Positions 57,298-64,000 of a DNA stretch of 64,000 nucleotides are shown here, piece after piece. Source of the stretch: Methylosarcina fibrata AML-C10 (GTDB lineage: Bacteria > Pseudomonadota > Gammaproteobacteria > Methylococcales > Methylomonadaceae); assembly GCF_000372865.1 (NCBI RefSeq), contig NZ_KB889965.1, forward strand, positions 3,927,786 through 3,991,785. Direction: 5' to 3'. Position numbers and translations under genes: made by a program. Numbering within the stretch: position 1 is the stretch's first letter; every line of letters begins with the position of its first letter. A model generated the notes under the pieces. It did no database searches, was not told where the DNA came from, and saw only the letters and a program-made list of their open reading frames with translations.

Positions 57298-58344
57298 ATG
57301 TTATTTCAGGATTATCAAGGGCATGATCCCGCCATGCCGGAGCTTGACGCGACGAGCCAGCCGATGATGAAACTACACGACTCAAAGCTACGCGAGCTGG
57401 GCCTGGCGGTTATCCAGGTCGAGGCTCAGGCCGTGGCGGCCCTGGCCGAGCAGGTGGACGACCATTTTATCTCGGCCTGCAAGCTGATGTTCAATTGCCC
57501 GGGCCGGGTCGTCGTCACCGGAATGGGTAAGTCGGGGCATATTGCCGGCAAGATCGCCGCCACCCTGGCCAGTACCGGAACGCCCGCGTTTTTCGTCCAT
57601 CCGGGCGAAGCCAGCCACGGCGATCTGGGAATGATTACCAAGCAGGACGTCGTGCTGGCGTTGTCGAATTCCGGCGAAACCGAAGAAGTGTTGACCATCC
57701 TGCCGATCATCAAACGGCTGGGCGTGCCGCTGATCGCGATGACCGGCAATCCGGCGTCCACTCTCGCCCTCGCCGCGACTACCCACATCAACGTCGGCGT
57801 CAAACAGGAAGCCTGCCCGCTCGGTCTGGCCCCGACCTCCAGTACGACGGCGGCGCTGGTAATGGGCGATGCACTGGCGGTCTCGCTGCTGGAAGCGCGA
57901 GGTTTTACCCGCGACGACTTTGCCTTGTCGCATCCGGGCGGGAGCCTCGGCAAGCGCCTGTTGTTGAGGGTCTGCGACCTCATGCACGTCGGCGATAAAA
58001 TGCCCTCGGTTCCGAAATCGGCGCTGGTCACCGAAGCCCTGCTGGAAATGACCGAAAAAAAGCTGGGAATGACGGCGATTGTCGATTCCTTCGGGAAAGT
58101 CGCGGGCATTTTTACCGACGGCGATCTGAGGCGCATGCTGGGTAAAAATCTGGACGTCGGCAAAACTTCGATTGCCGAGGTGATGACGGCGAACTGCACC
58201 GTCATTCCGCCCGACATTCTGGCCGCCGAGGCCATGGAGATCATGGAGCGGAAAAGAATCAACGCCCTAATCGTGACCGACGCCGGGCATCGGGCGGTCG
58301 GCGCGTTGAATATGCACGACCTGATTCGCGCGGGAATACGGTAA
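57298..58344 (+). CDS. kdsD: D-arabinose 5-phosphate isomerase
   Basis: A 348-residue protein with a SIS sugar-isomerase domain (VVVTGMGKSGHIAGKIAATLASTGTPAFF, ALSNSGETEEVLTILP) followed by two CBS domains (about 218-345, ending GALNMHDLIRAGIR). It makes arabinose 5-phosphate for Kdo synthesis. The ATG at 57298 adds about 20 residues relative to E. coli KdsD; ATG at 57334 or 57364 are alternatives. It heads the rightward kdsD-kdsC-lptCAB-rpoN-hpf-rapZ block. Confidence 0.95.
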   Translation: MLFQDYQGHDPAMPELDATSQPMMKLHDSKLRELGLAVIQVEAQAVAALAEQVDDHFISACKLMFNCPGRVVVTGMGKSGHIAGKIAATLASTGTPAFFVHPGEASHGDLGMITKQDVVLALSNSGETEEVLTILPIIKRLGVPLIAMTGNPASTLALAATTHINVGVKQEACPLGLAPTSSTTAALVMGDALAVSLLEARGFTRDDFALSHPGGSLGKRLLLRVCDLMHVGDKMPSVPKSALVTEALLEMTEKKLGMTAIVDSFGKVAGIFTDGDLRRMLGKNLDVGKTSIAEVMTANCTVIPPDILAAEAMEIMERKRINALIVTDAGHRAVGALNMHDLIRAGIR

Positions 58345-58361
58345 CGACTGACACGGACAAC

Positions 58362-58886
58362 ATGCAAGCTATTATCGAAAAAGCTAAAAAAATCAAATTA
58401 TTGATTCTGGACGTCGACGGTGTTTTGACCGACGGCAAACTGTTTTTTGACAATCAGGGCAACGAATACAAGTCGTTTCACGTCCGGGACGGTTTCGGGC
58501 TCAAGCTGCTGCGCACGACCGGCGTGGAAGTCGCCGTAATTTCAGGCAGGACATCGGCCTCGGTGAACTTGCGGATGAAGAATCTGGACATCGAGCACGT
58601 CTATCAAGGCCATGAAAACAAGCGGGCGGCTTTCGAGGACATTATCGGAAAAATGCAGGTAACGCCCGAAGAGGTCGCCTTCGTGGGCGACGATTTGATC
58701 GATTTGTCGATCATGAGCCGGGTCGGTCTGGCCGTTGCGGTGGACGATGCCAATACGGCGGTCAAACAGCGCGCCGACTGGTGCACCCGCCTGCCGGGCG
58801 GCCAGGGGGCGGTCAGGGAAGTCTGCGATCTGATCATGCAGGCGCAAGGGCATTTCGAGGGTCTGGTTGCCGCCTACCTGCAATGA
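58362..58886 (+). CDS. kdsC: 3-deoxy-D-manno-octulosonate 8-phosphate phosphatase
   Basis: A 174-residue HAD-type phosphatase of the KdsC family: nucleophile motif LDVDGVLTDG (D17, D19), FHVRDGFGLKLL, VAVISGRTS, and EEVAFVGDDLIDL with AVAVDDANTAVKQRADW. It dephosphorylates Kdo 8-phosphate. Its stop overlaps the lptC start (ATGA). Confidence 0.96.
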   Translation: MQAIIEKAKKIKLLILDVDGVLTDGKLFFDNQGNEYKSFHVRDGFGLKLLRTTGVEVAVISGRTSASVNLRMKNLDIEHVYQGHENKRAAFEDIIGKMQVTPEEVAFVGDDLIDLSIMSRVGLAVAVDDANTAVKQRADWCTRLPGGQGAVREVCDLIMQAQGHFEGLVAAYLQ

Positions 58887-59449
58887 GATTACGGGATTTC
58901 AAAGTTTACCTCTATCTGGGAGGAATTGCTCTTTTAAGCTGGCTTCTGGTTAAATTGACCGGTTTCGAGCTGATCGCGCCGGGCGCCGTTCCGCCCCACA
59001 GTCCGGATTTTTTCAGCGCGGGTTACACCAAGAACGAAATGGACGCCTCCGGCCGACTGAAAAGTAAACTGATTGCCGACAGAATGATCCATTACAGCGA
59101 CGACGGCACCACTCATCTGGAGAACCCTTTGATGTATTTCTATAACGAAGCCGCTCCGCCCTGGAGGGTTCGCTCGGAAAAGGGCGTGATGTCTGCGGAC
59201 GGCAAGAACCTGATTCTGAACGGCAAGGTTTCGGTGGTGCGCGATGAAGCCGAAGGCGTCAAGCCGGTCACGATCAATACGTCCAACGTCAGAGTCAAAC
59301 CGGAAACCAGCTATGCCGAAACCGACGAATGGGCGGAACTGATCAGCGCCGCGAACAGAACGACCGGAATCGGGATGAAACTGTTTTTCGCCGAGCCGGT
59401 TCGAGTGGAGCTGCTGGCTAACGTCAAGGGGCAATATGAATCAAAATAA
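58883..59449 (+). CDS. lptC: LPS export protein LptC
   Basis: A 188-residue protein with a single N-terminal membrane helix (VYLYLGGIALLSWLLVKLTG) and a periplasmic beta-jellyroll with DFFSAGYTKNEMDASGRLKSKLIAD, DGTTHLENP and ILNGKVSVVRDEA. It links the LptBFG complex to LptA. The ATG at 58883 is coupled to kdsC. Confidence 0.94.
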   Translation: MRLRDFKVYLYLGGIALLSWLLVKLTGFELIAPGAVPPHSPDFFSAGYTKNEMDASGRLKSKLIADRMIHYSDDGTTHLENPLMYFYNEAAPPWRVRSEKGVMSADGKNLILNGKVSVVRDEAEGVKPVTINTSNVRVKPETSYAETDEWAELISAANRTTGIGMKLFFAEPVRVELLANVKGQYESK

Positions 59450-59951
59450 ACCGACCCGTTTCTTTCGTACGGGACTTTGGCTGTCCGTTTTTTACAGTGC
59501 CGCCGTGCTTGCGCTGGAGAGCGACGCCGATCAGCCGATCACGATCGATTCCAATACCGCCACCTACGACGACAAGGCGCAAGTCAGCATTTACACCGGC
59601 GACGTGATCTCGATTCAGGGCAGCATCCGCGTGAACTCGGATAAACTGACCGTCTATTTCGTCAACGGCGAAGCCGACAAACTGGTCTTTACCGGCGATA
59701 AGGCCAAGTTCAAACAAACTCCCGAGGTAGGCAAGGAAGACATTACCGGCGAGGCGCTGATCGGCGAATATTATCCGAAAAAGAATTTGTTGATATTGAA
59801 AAACCAGGCCGTCGTCTGGCAAGGCACCGGCACGTATGCCAGCGATTACATCCAATACGACATCAAGACCTCGCTGGTCAAGGCCGGAGAAAAAGACTCG
59901 GACGACAAACGGGTGCGCGTCGTCATCAAACCGAAACCGAAACAGCAGTAA
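59436..59951 (+). CDS. lptA: LPS periplasmic bridge protein LptA
   Basis: A 171-residue secreted protein of the OstA/LptA family. A signal peptide ends near SAAVLALES, and the beta-jellyroll has [41 protein letters not shown] and [28 protein letters not shown]. It forms the periplasmic bridge for LPS transport. It overlaps the lptC end by 14 bases. Confidence 0.95.
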   Translation: MNQNKPTRFFRTGLWLSVFYSAAVLALESDADQPITIDSNTATYDDKAQVSIYTGDVISIQGSIRVNSDKLTVYFVNGEADKLVFTGDKAKFKQTPEVGKEDITGEALIGEYYPKKNLLILKNQAVVWQGTGTYASDYIQYDIKTSLVKAGEKDSDDKRVRVVIKPKPKQQ

Positions 59952-59955
59952 TAGC

Positions 59956-60681
59956 ATGGCCACACTAGCGGCAAACCAGCTTGTCAAAACCTTCAATCAC
60001 CGCAACGTCGTCAACGGGGTGACCATGCACGTCAATACCGGCGAAATCGTCGGCCTGCTGGGACCCAACGGCGCCGGAAAAACCACCAGCTTCTACATGA
60101 TGGTCGGTTTGATCAAGGCCGATTCCGGCAGTATTACGCTGGATTCCCGGGACATTACCCACCATCCGATGCATCTTCGGGCGCAACTGGGCGTCGGCTA
60201 TCTGCCGCAGGAGCCCTCGGTCTTCCGGAAACTGAGCGTTGCCGACAACCTCCGGGCGGTACTGCAAATCCGGCCGGATCTGACCCGTGGCCAGATCGAG
60301 CTGGTGATTGAAGAATTGCTGCAGGAGTTTCACATTCTGCATCTGCGCGAACAAAAGGCGTTGAGCCTGTCGGGAGGCGAGCGGCGGCGCGTGGAAATCG
60401 CCCGGGCACTGGCGACCAATCCCCATTTTATCCTGCTGGACGAGCCTTTCGCGGGCGTCGATCCGATCTCGGTCGACGACATTAAAAAAATCATAGAGCA
60501 TTTGAAATATCGGGGAATCGGCATCTTGATCACCGAGCACAATGTCCGGGAGACCCTAGGCATTTGCGACCGGGCGTATATACTAAACGAAGGCCGGGTG
60601 ATCGCCGAAGGCGGCGCCGACGCCATTGTTGCCAATGAAGAAGTGCGCAAAGTATATTTAGGCAGCAACTTCAGTTTGTAA
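59956..60681 (+). CDS. lptB: LPS export ABC ATPase LptB
   Basis: A 241-residue ABC ATPase with Walker [10 protein letters not shown], the LptB-type signature [22 protein letters not shown] and Walker [20 protein letters not shown], then the switch His in [18 protein letters not shown]. It drives LPS extraction with LptFG. The ATG at 59956 lies 4 bases after the lptA stop. Confidence 0.97.
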   Translation: MATLAANQLVKTFNHRNVVNGVTMHVNTGEIVGLLGPNGAGKTTSFYMMVGLIKADSGSITLDSRDITHHPMHLRAQLGVGYLPQEPSVFRKLSVADNLRAVLQIRPDLTRGQIELVIEELLQEFHILHLREQKALSLSGGERRRVEIARALATNPHFILLDEPFAGVDPISVDDIKKIIEHLKYRGIGILITEHNVRETLGICDRAYILNEGRVIAEGGADAIVANEEVRKVYLGSNFSL

Positions 60682-60713
60682 AACACAACCGACAATCGAT
60701 TTATTTTTCCGCA

Positions 60714-62159
60714 ATGAAACAATCTTTCCATCTTCGGCTCGGCCAGCAGATGACGATGACGCCTCAATTGCAGCAGGCGATCAAGCTGCTGCAAATGTCG
60801 ACATTGGATTTGCAGCACGAAATAGAGCAAGCCCTCGAATCCAATATGATGCTGGAGATAAGCGAGGAGGAGAGCGGCTTTCAAACGCTCGAGCCGGTTC
60901 CCGAGAAAAGAACCGAACTTTCGGATCAGGTCACCAGCGAAGGATCGCAGACGGAAATTCCCGATGAATTGCCGATCGATTCGTCGTGGGAGGACGTTTT
61001 CGAGTTTTCGCCCGAATTCGGCGCCGCGAACTCCGAAGAGGTCGAATTCGAAACGCAAAGCAGCAAAACCTCGAGTTTGCTCGACCATCTCTTGTGGCAA
61101 CTGGATTTGACCAAGTTTAGCGAACGCGATCATGCCATTGCGGTGGCGATCATCGATTCCATCGACGAAGACGGTTATTTGATCGGTTCGCTCGAAGACG
61201 TTTATCAGGGGCTTAAAGGCCAACTGGACGATCTCGATCTCGACGAAGTCCAGGCGGTGCTGCATCGAATTCAGCACTTCGATCCGCCGGGCGTTGCGGC
61301 GGCCGATTTGGGCGATTGCCTGCGCCTGCAACTGTCGCAGCTTCCGGAGTGCACACCCTACCGGGAGGAAGCGCTGACGCTGGTGACGCGCCATCTGGAC
61401 CTCCTGGCTCATCATGAGCGGAGCAAACTGATGCGCCGCCTGGGTCTGAACGAGCATGCCCTGAACGAGGTGGTGGCTTTAATCCGGACGCTGGATCCCA
61501 AACCCGGCGCGCGCTTGAAAAGCGAAAGCTCCGAATACGTGATTCCCGACGTCTACGTCGTCAAGAAAAACGGAAAATGGCAGGTCAACCTGAATCCCGA
61601 CATTGCTCCGAAACTGCGCATCAATCCTTTTTATTCGTCGATGATCAAAAGGGCGGACGACAGCAAGGACAACGTCTGCATGAAAGATCACCTGCAGGAA
61701 GCCCGATGGTTCATCAAAAGTCTCAACAGCCGCAACGATACGTTGCTGCGGGTGGCGCGAAGCATTGTCGAAAAGCAGGCCGGTTTTCTCGAACACGGCT
61801 CCATCGCCATGAAGCCGATGGTATTGAAGGAAATCGCCGAAGAGCTGGAATTGCACGAGTCCACGATCTCCCGCGTGACCACGCAAAAATACATGCATAC
61901 GCCGCAAGGCATCTACGAATTCAAGTATTTTTTTTCCAGCCACGTCTCGACCGAAGGCGGCGGCGAGTGCTCGTCGACCGCGATCCGTGCCTTCATCAAG
62001 GAATTAATCGCCAACGAAAATCCCATCAAACCGTTAAGTGATAGTAAAATAGCCGATTTATTAAATGAAAAAGGCATCAACGTGGCTCGCAGAACCATAG
62101 CCAAGTATCGGGAAGCCATGCTCATCCCGCCTTCAAGCGAAAGAAAGCGCTTTCTATAA
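60714..62159 (+). CDS. rpoN: RNA polymerase sigma-54 factor
   Basis: A 481-residue sigma-54 protein with region I (SFHLRLGQQMTMTPQLQQAIKLLQMS), the acidic region II, the core-binding and helix-turn-helix region, and the RpoN box ARRTIAKYREAM near the end. It starts the N-dependent transcription needed for the LOV enhancer-binding protein at 17901. Order and orientation match the lptB-rpoN-hpf block of proteobacteria. Confidence 0.97.
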   Translation: MKQSFHLRLGQQMTMTPQLQQAIKLLQMSTLDLQHEIEQALESNMMLEISEEESGFQTLEPVPEKRTELSDQVTSEGSQTEIPDELPIDSSWEDVFEFSPEFGAANSEEVEFETQSSKTSSLLDHLLWQLDLTKFSERDHAIAVAIIDSIDEDGYLIGSLEDVYQGLKGQLDDLDLDEVQAVLHRIQHFDPPGVAAADLGDCLRLQLSQLPECTPYREEALTLVTRHLDLLAHHERSKLMRRLGLNEHALNEVVALIRTLDPKPGARLKSESSEYVIPDVYVVKKNGKWQVNLNPDIAPKLRINPFYSSMIKRADDSKDNVCMKDHLQEARWFIKSLNSRNDTLLRVARSIVEKQAGFLEHGSIAMKPMVLKEIAEELELHESTISRVTTQKYMHTPQGIYEFKYFFSSHVSTEGGGECSSTAIRAFIKELIANENPIKPLSDSKIADLLNEKGINVARRTIAKYREAMLIPPSSERKRFL

Positions 62160-62209
62160 GCCCGCCCATTGATAAAAACCAGTCATCAACACCAACAGGA
62201 GTTTATTCC

Positions 62210-62500
62210 ATGCACGTAATCGTAACAGGCCATCATCTTGAAATTACCGAGGCGCTCAAGGCGCACATCGACGCAAAATTTGAGAAATTGGCGCGTCATT
62301 TTGATAATGTTACCGACGTCCACGTTATTCTGACCGTAGAAAAATTGGTTCAAAAAGCCGAAGCCACACTGCAGATCAGCGGCGCCAAACTGTTCGCCGA
62401 GGATTCCCAGGAGGACATGTACGTAGCCATCGACAATATGGTCGACAAGCTGGATCGTCAGATCACCAAATACAAAGAGAAAAACTGGGGACACAGATAA
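62210..62500 (+). CDS. hpf: Ribosome hibernation promoting factor, short form
   Basis: A 96-residue HPF/RaiA-family protein: MHVIVTGHHLEITEALKAHIDAKFEKLARHF, LTVEKLVQKAEATLQISGAKLFAEDSQEDMYVAIDNMVDKLDRQITKYKEK. It inactivates ribosomes as 100S dimers in stationary phase. AGGAGTTTA precedes the ATG. It is followed by a hairpin. Confidence 0.96.
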   Translation: MHVIVTGHHLEITEALKAHIDAKFEKLARHFDNVTDVHVILTVEKLVQKAEATLQISGAKLFAEDSQEDMYVAIDNMVDKLDRQITKYKEKNWGHR

Positions 62501-62516
62501 AATAAGGATGCGCCTG

Positions 62517-62546
62517 GGAACAGGTCCGGCGTAGTCCCCCTGTTCC
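62517..62546 (+). terminator. Hairpin between hpf and rapZ
   Basis: GGAACAGG (62517-62524) and CCTGTTCC (62539-62546) form a perfect 8-bp stem with a 14-base loop, 17 bases after the hpf stop. Only short T-runs follow, so it may attenuate rather than fully stop transcription into rapZ. Confidence 0.45.
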
Positions 62547-62577
62547 TGTTGTCTTTAGTTTTATAGACCGGTGGATT

Positions 62578-63435
62578 ATGAAGCTATTGATTATCAGCGG
62601 CCTTTCCGGCTCGGGCAAAAGCATCGCGCTGGAGACGCTCGAAGACTGCGGTTATTTTTGCATCGACAACTTGCCGGTGACGCTGCTCGAGGACTTCATC
62701 AATCGTGTGATGCTGGAGGACTCCAAGACCTACGCCAAAACGGCCATCAGCATCGATTCCCGGAATCAGTTGGAAAAACTTCCTTATTTTTCCGACAGCA
62801 TGAACCTGATCCGCAGCAAAAAAATAGATTGCGAAGTCGTTTTCATGCAGGCGGAAGAATCCACTTTGCTGAAGCGCTACAGCGAAACGCGCCGTAAACA
62901 TCCGTTGACCGATTTCAATGTTCCGCTGTCGGAAGCATTGAAAATCGAAAAGGAAATGCTGGCTCCGATTTCACGTTACGCCAGCGTTGTTATCGATACC
63001 AGCCGGACGCACTATCATCAGTTACGCGAGCTGATCCGAGAGCAGTTCCATGAGCGGGACATCAAACACATCTCGCTGCAATTCCAGTCGTTCGGTTACA
63101 AGCACGGCATCCCGCTGGACGCCGATTTCATTTTCGACGCCAGAAGCCTGCCCAACCCGCACTGGGTTCCCGAATTGCGCCCCAAGACCGGCAAAGACCA
63201 GGACGTCGTCGAATTCCTTAAAGCGCAGCCTCTGGTCGCCGAATTTTTTCAGGACGTCAGCCATTTTCTCGAACGCTGGATTCCCCGATTCGAAGCCGAA
63301 GGCCGAAGTTATCTGACCGTGGGTATCGGCTGCACCGGCGGCCAGCACCGCTCGGTCTATCTGGTCGATGCCCTGGCCCGGAAATTCAGAAGCCCCGTGC
63401 TCAACGTGATCGTCCGCCATCGTGAATTGCATTAA
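62578..63435 (+). CDS. rapZ: RNase adapter protein RapZ
   Basis: A 285-residue protein with the P-loop GLSGSGKS at residues 8-15, then YFCIDNLPVTLLEDF, the TRRKHPLT segment and the conserved C-terminus SYLTVGIGCTGGQHRSVYLVDALA. In E. coli RapZ guides RNase E to the GlmZ RNA and controls GlmS levels. In many proteobacteria a ptsN gene lies between hpf and rapZ; here it is absent. Confidence 0.96.
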   Translation: MKLLIISGLSGSGKSIALETLEDCGYFCIDNLPVTLLEDFINRVMLEDSKTYAKTAISIDSRNQLEKLPYFSDSMNLIRSKKIDCEVVFMQAEESTLLKRYSETRRKHPLTDFNVPLSEALKIEKEMLAPISRYASVVIDTSRTHYHQLRELIREQFHERDIKHISLQFQSFGYKHGIPLDADFIFDARSLPNPHWVPELRPKTGKDQDVVEFLKAQPLVAEFFQDVSHFLERWIPRFEAEGRSYLTVGIGCTGGQHRSVYLVDALARKFRSPVLNVIVRHRELH

Positions 63436-63466
63436 TCCGCCGGCCGGCTAAAACCGTCTTCTTTCC

Positions 63467-64000
63467 TTATCGATCGTTTTCTTCCGGCGGACGGATTGTT
63501 GCAGAACCGGTCTTCCGGGTCGGGCCAAGGGCTTTTTTTATCGTGGCGAACTGCGCCAGTTGAGCTTCGACCCGTCCGTTAAAGGTGTCCGGCGGATAGT
63601 TGCCCCGGTCGTCGGGACGGCCGGCGGCCATGCCGGTCAGCAGTTCCAGCGCTTGATCGACGGTGCTTACCGCATAAATGTGAAATTGCCCGGTTTGCGC
63701 CGCATGGACCACGTCCCAGCGCAGCATCAAGTGTTTGAGGTTGGCGGACGGGACGATCACGCCCTGGCTGCCGCTCAAGCCCTGTTTGGCGCAAATGTCG
63801 AAAAATCCTTCGATTTTTTCGTTGACGCCGCCGATCGGCTGAACCTGGCCCAATTGGTTCAGAGAACCGGTGATTGCCAGATCCTGCCGCAAAGGAACCT
63901 GCGTCAACGAGGACAGAATGACGCACAGTTCCGCCAGGGAAGCGCTGTCGCCTTCGACCTGGCCGTAGGATTGTTCGAAAACGACGCTGGCCGAGAGCGA
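63467..64000 (-). CDS. Lon-family ATP-dependent protease, C-terminal part (partial)
   Basis: The frame runs from beyond the window edge to a stop at 63467. The visible 177 residues are a S16 (Lon) protease domain of the LonB-like/AAA_32 type: VVFEQSYGQVEGDSASLAEL with the catalytic Ser in EGDSAS, and QPIGGVNEKIEGFFDICAKQG with the catalytic Lys. The tail after the protease domain is short and basic. It converges with rapZ. Confidence 0.9.
   Translation of the reverse strand, partial: SLSASVVFEQSYGQVEGDSASLAELCVILSSLTQVPLRQDLAITGSLNQLGQVQPIGGVNEKIEGFFDICAKQGLSGSQGVIVPSANLKHLMLRWDVVHAAQTGQFHIYAVSTVDQALELLTGMAAGRPDDRGNYPPDTFNGRVEAQLAQFATIKKALGPTRKTGSATIRPPEENDR

Overview
The window is chromosomal DNA of a gammaproteobacterium, very probably a type I (Methylococcales-like) methanotroph or closely related methylotroph. 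The strongest evidence is a complete formyltransferase/hydrolase operon (fhcB-fhcA-fhcD-fhcC) for tetrahydromethanopterin-linked C1 oxidation. It is combined with gammaproteobacterial housekeeping blocks (mla-murA-hisGDC, petABC-sspAB, kdsDC-lptCAB-rpoN-hpf-rapZ). No rRNA, tRNA, CRISPR array, complete insertion sequence or phage region was recognised by eye.

Layout. 0-4.8 kb: a rightward signalling cluster (response regulator, MHYT-PAS histidine kinase, CheY-like receiver, receiver-kinase hybrid). 4.9-13.6 kb: a loose accessory stretch with a CopD-type copper membrane protein, a radical SAM/SPASM protein, two small membrane proteins, a SLC13/TrkA-C permease, a PAS-like protein with a C-terminal Cys cluster and an unknown protein, separated by large gaps. 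13.6-22.8 kb: a 1 kb gap with a probable decayed gene and a cluster of GTCTC/GAGAC boxes, then three exported proteins (FN3 plus glycosidase-like; YVTN propeller; SBBP/DUF11) flanking a sigma-54 activator whose N-terminus is a full LOV blue-light domain. 22.8-25.7 kb: a duplicated two-gene block (small membrane protein plus BON-LysM protein) in which each copy has kept one gene and lost the other, seeded with REP-like palindromes. 25.75-28.25 kb: an AT-rich leftward three-gene operon (YfbR-type 5'-deoxynucleotidase, dGTPase-like HD hydrolase, and a short protein with primase-like motifs), the best candidate here for an undescribed nucleotide-metabolism or defence system.

28.4-33.7 kb: the fhc operon, leftward, with a DUF4160-DUF2442 pair inserted between fhcA and fhcD and a good terminator after fhcC. 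33.8-34.3 kb: a truncated, frameshifted photolyase. 34.3-41.4 kb: cobalamin nucleotide-loop and lower-ligand genes (cobU, cobQ, cobC, cobS, cobT, bluB), with a membrane-anchored AlbA_2 (Schlafen-like) protein upstream of cobS and a rubredoxin/reductase pair upstream of bluB. 41.5-46.5 kb: single metabolic genes (FemAB-like protein, DUF938 methyltransferase, fructosamine kinase family, cytochrome c4, Nudix, DUF1820). 46.1-57.0 kb: leftward sspB/sspA, the bc1 complex, hisC-hisD-hisG, murA and mlaBDEF without mlaC. 57.3-63.4 kb: rightward Kdo and LPS-transport genes, rpoN, hpf and rapZ. The window ends inside a Lon-family protease gene.

The conserved genes link outer-membrane biogenesis (Kdo synthesis, Lpt, Mla, MurA), respiration (bc1, cytochrome c4), C1 oxidation (Fhc) and B12 remodelling. 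Functions of the accessory genes are inferred from motifs only.
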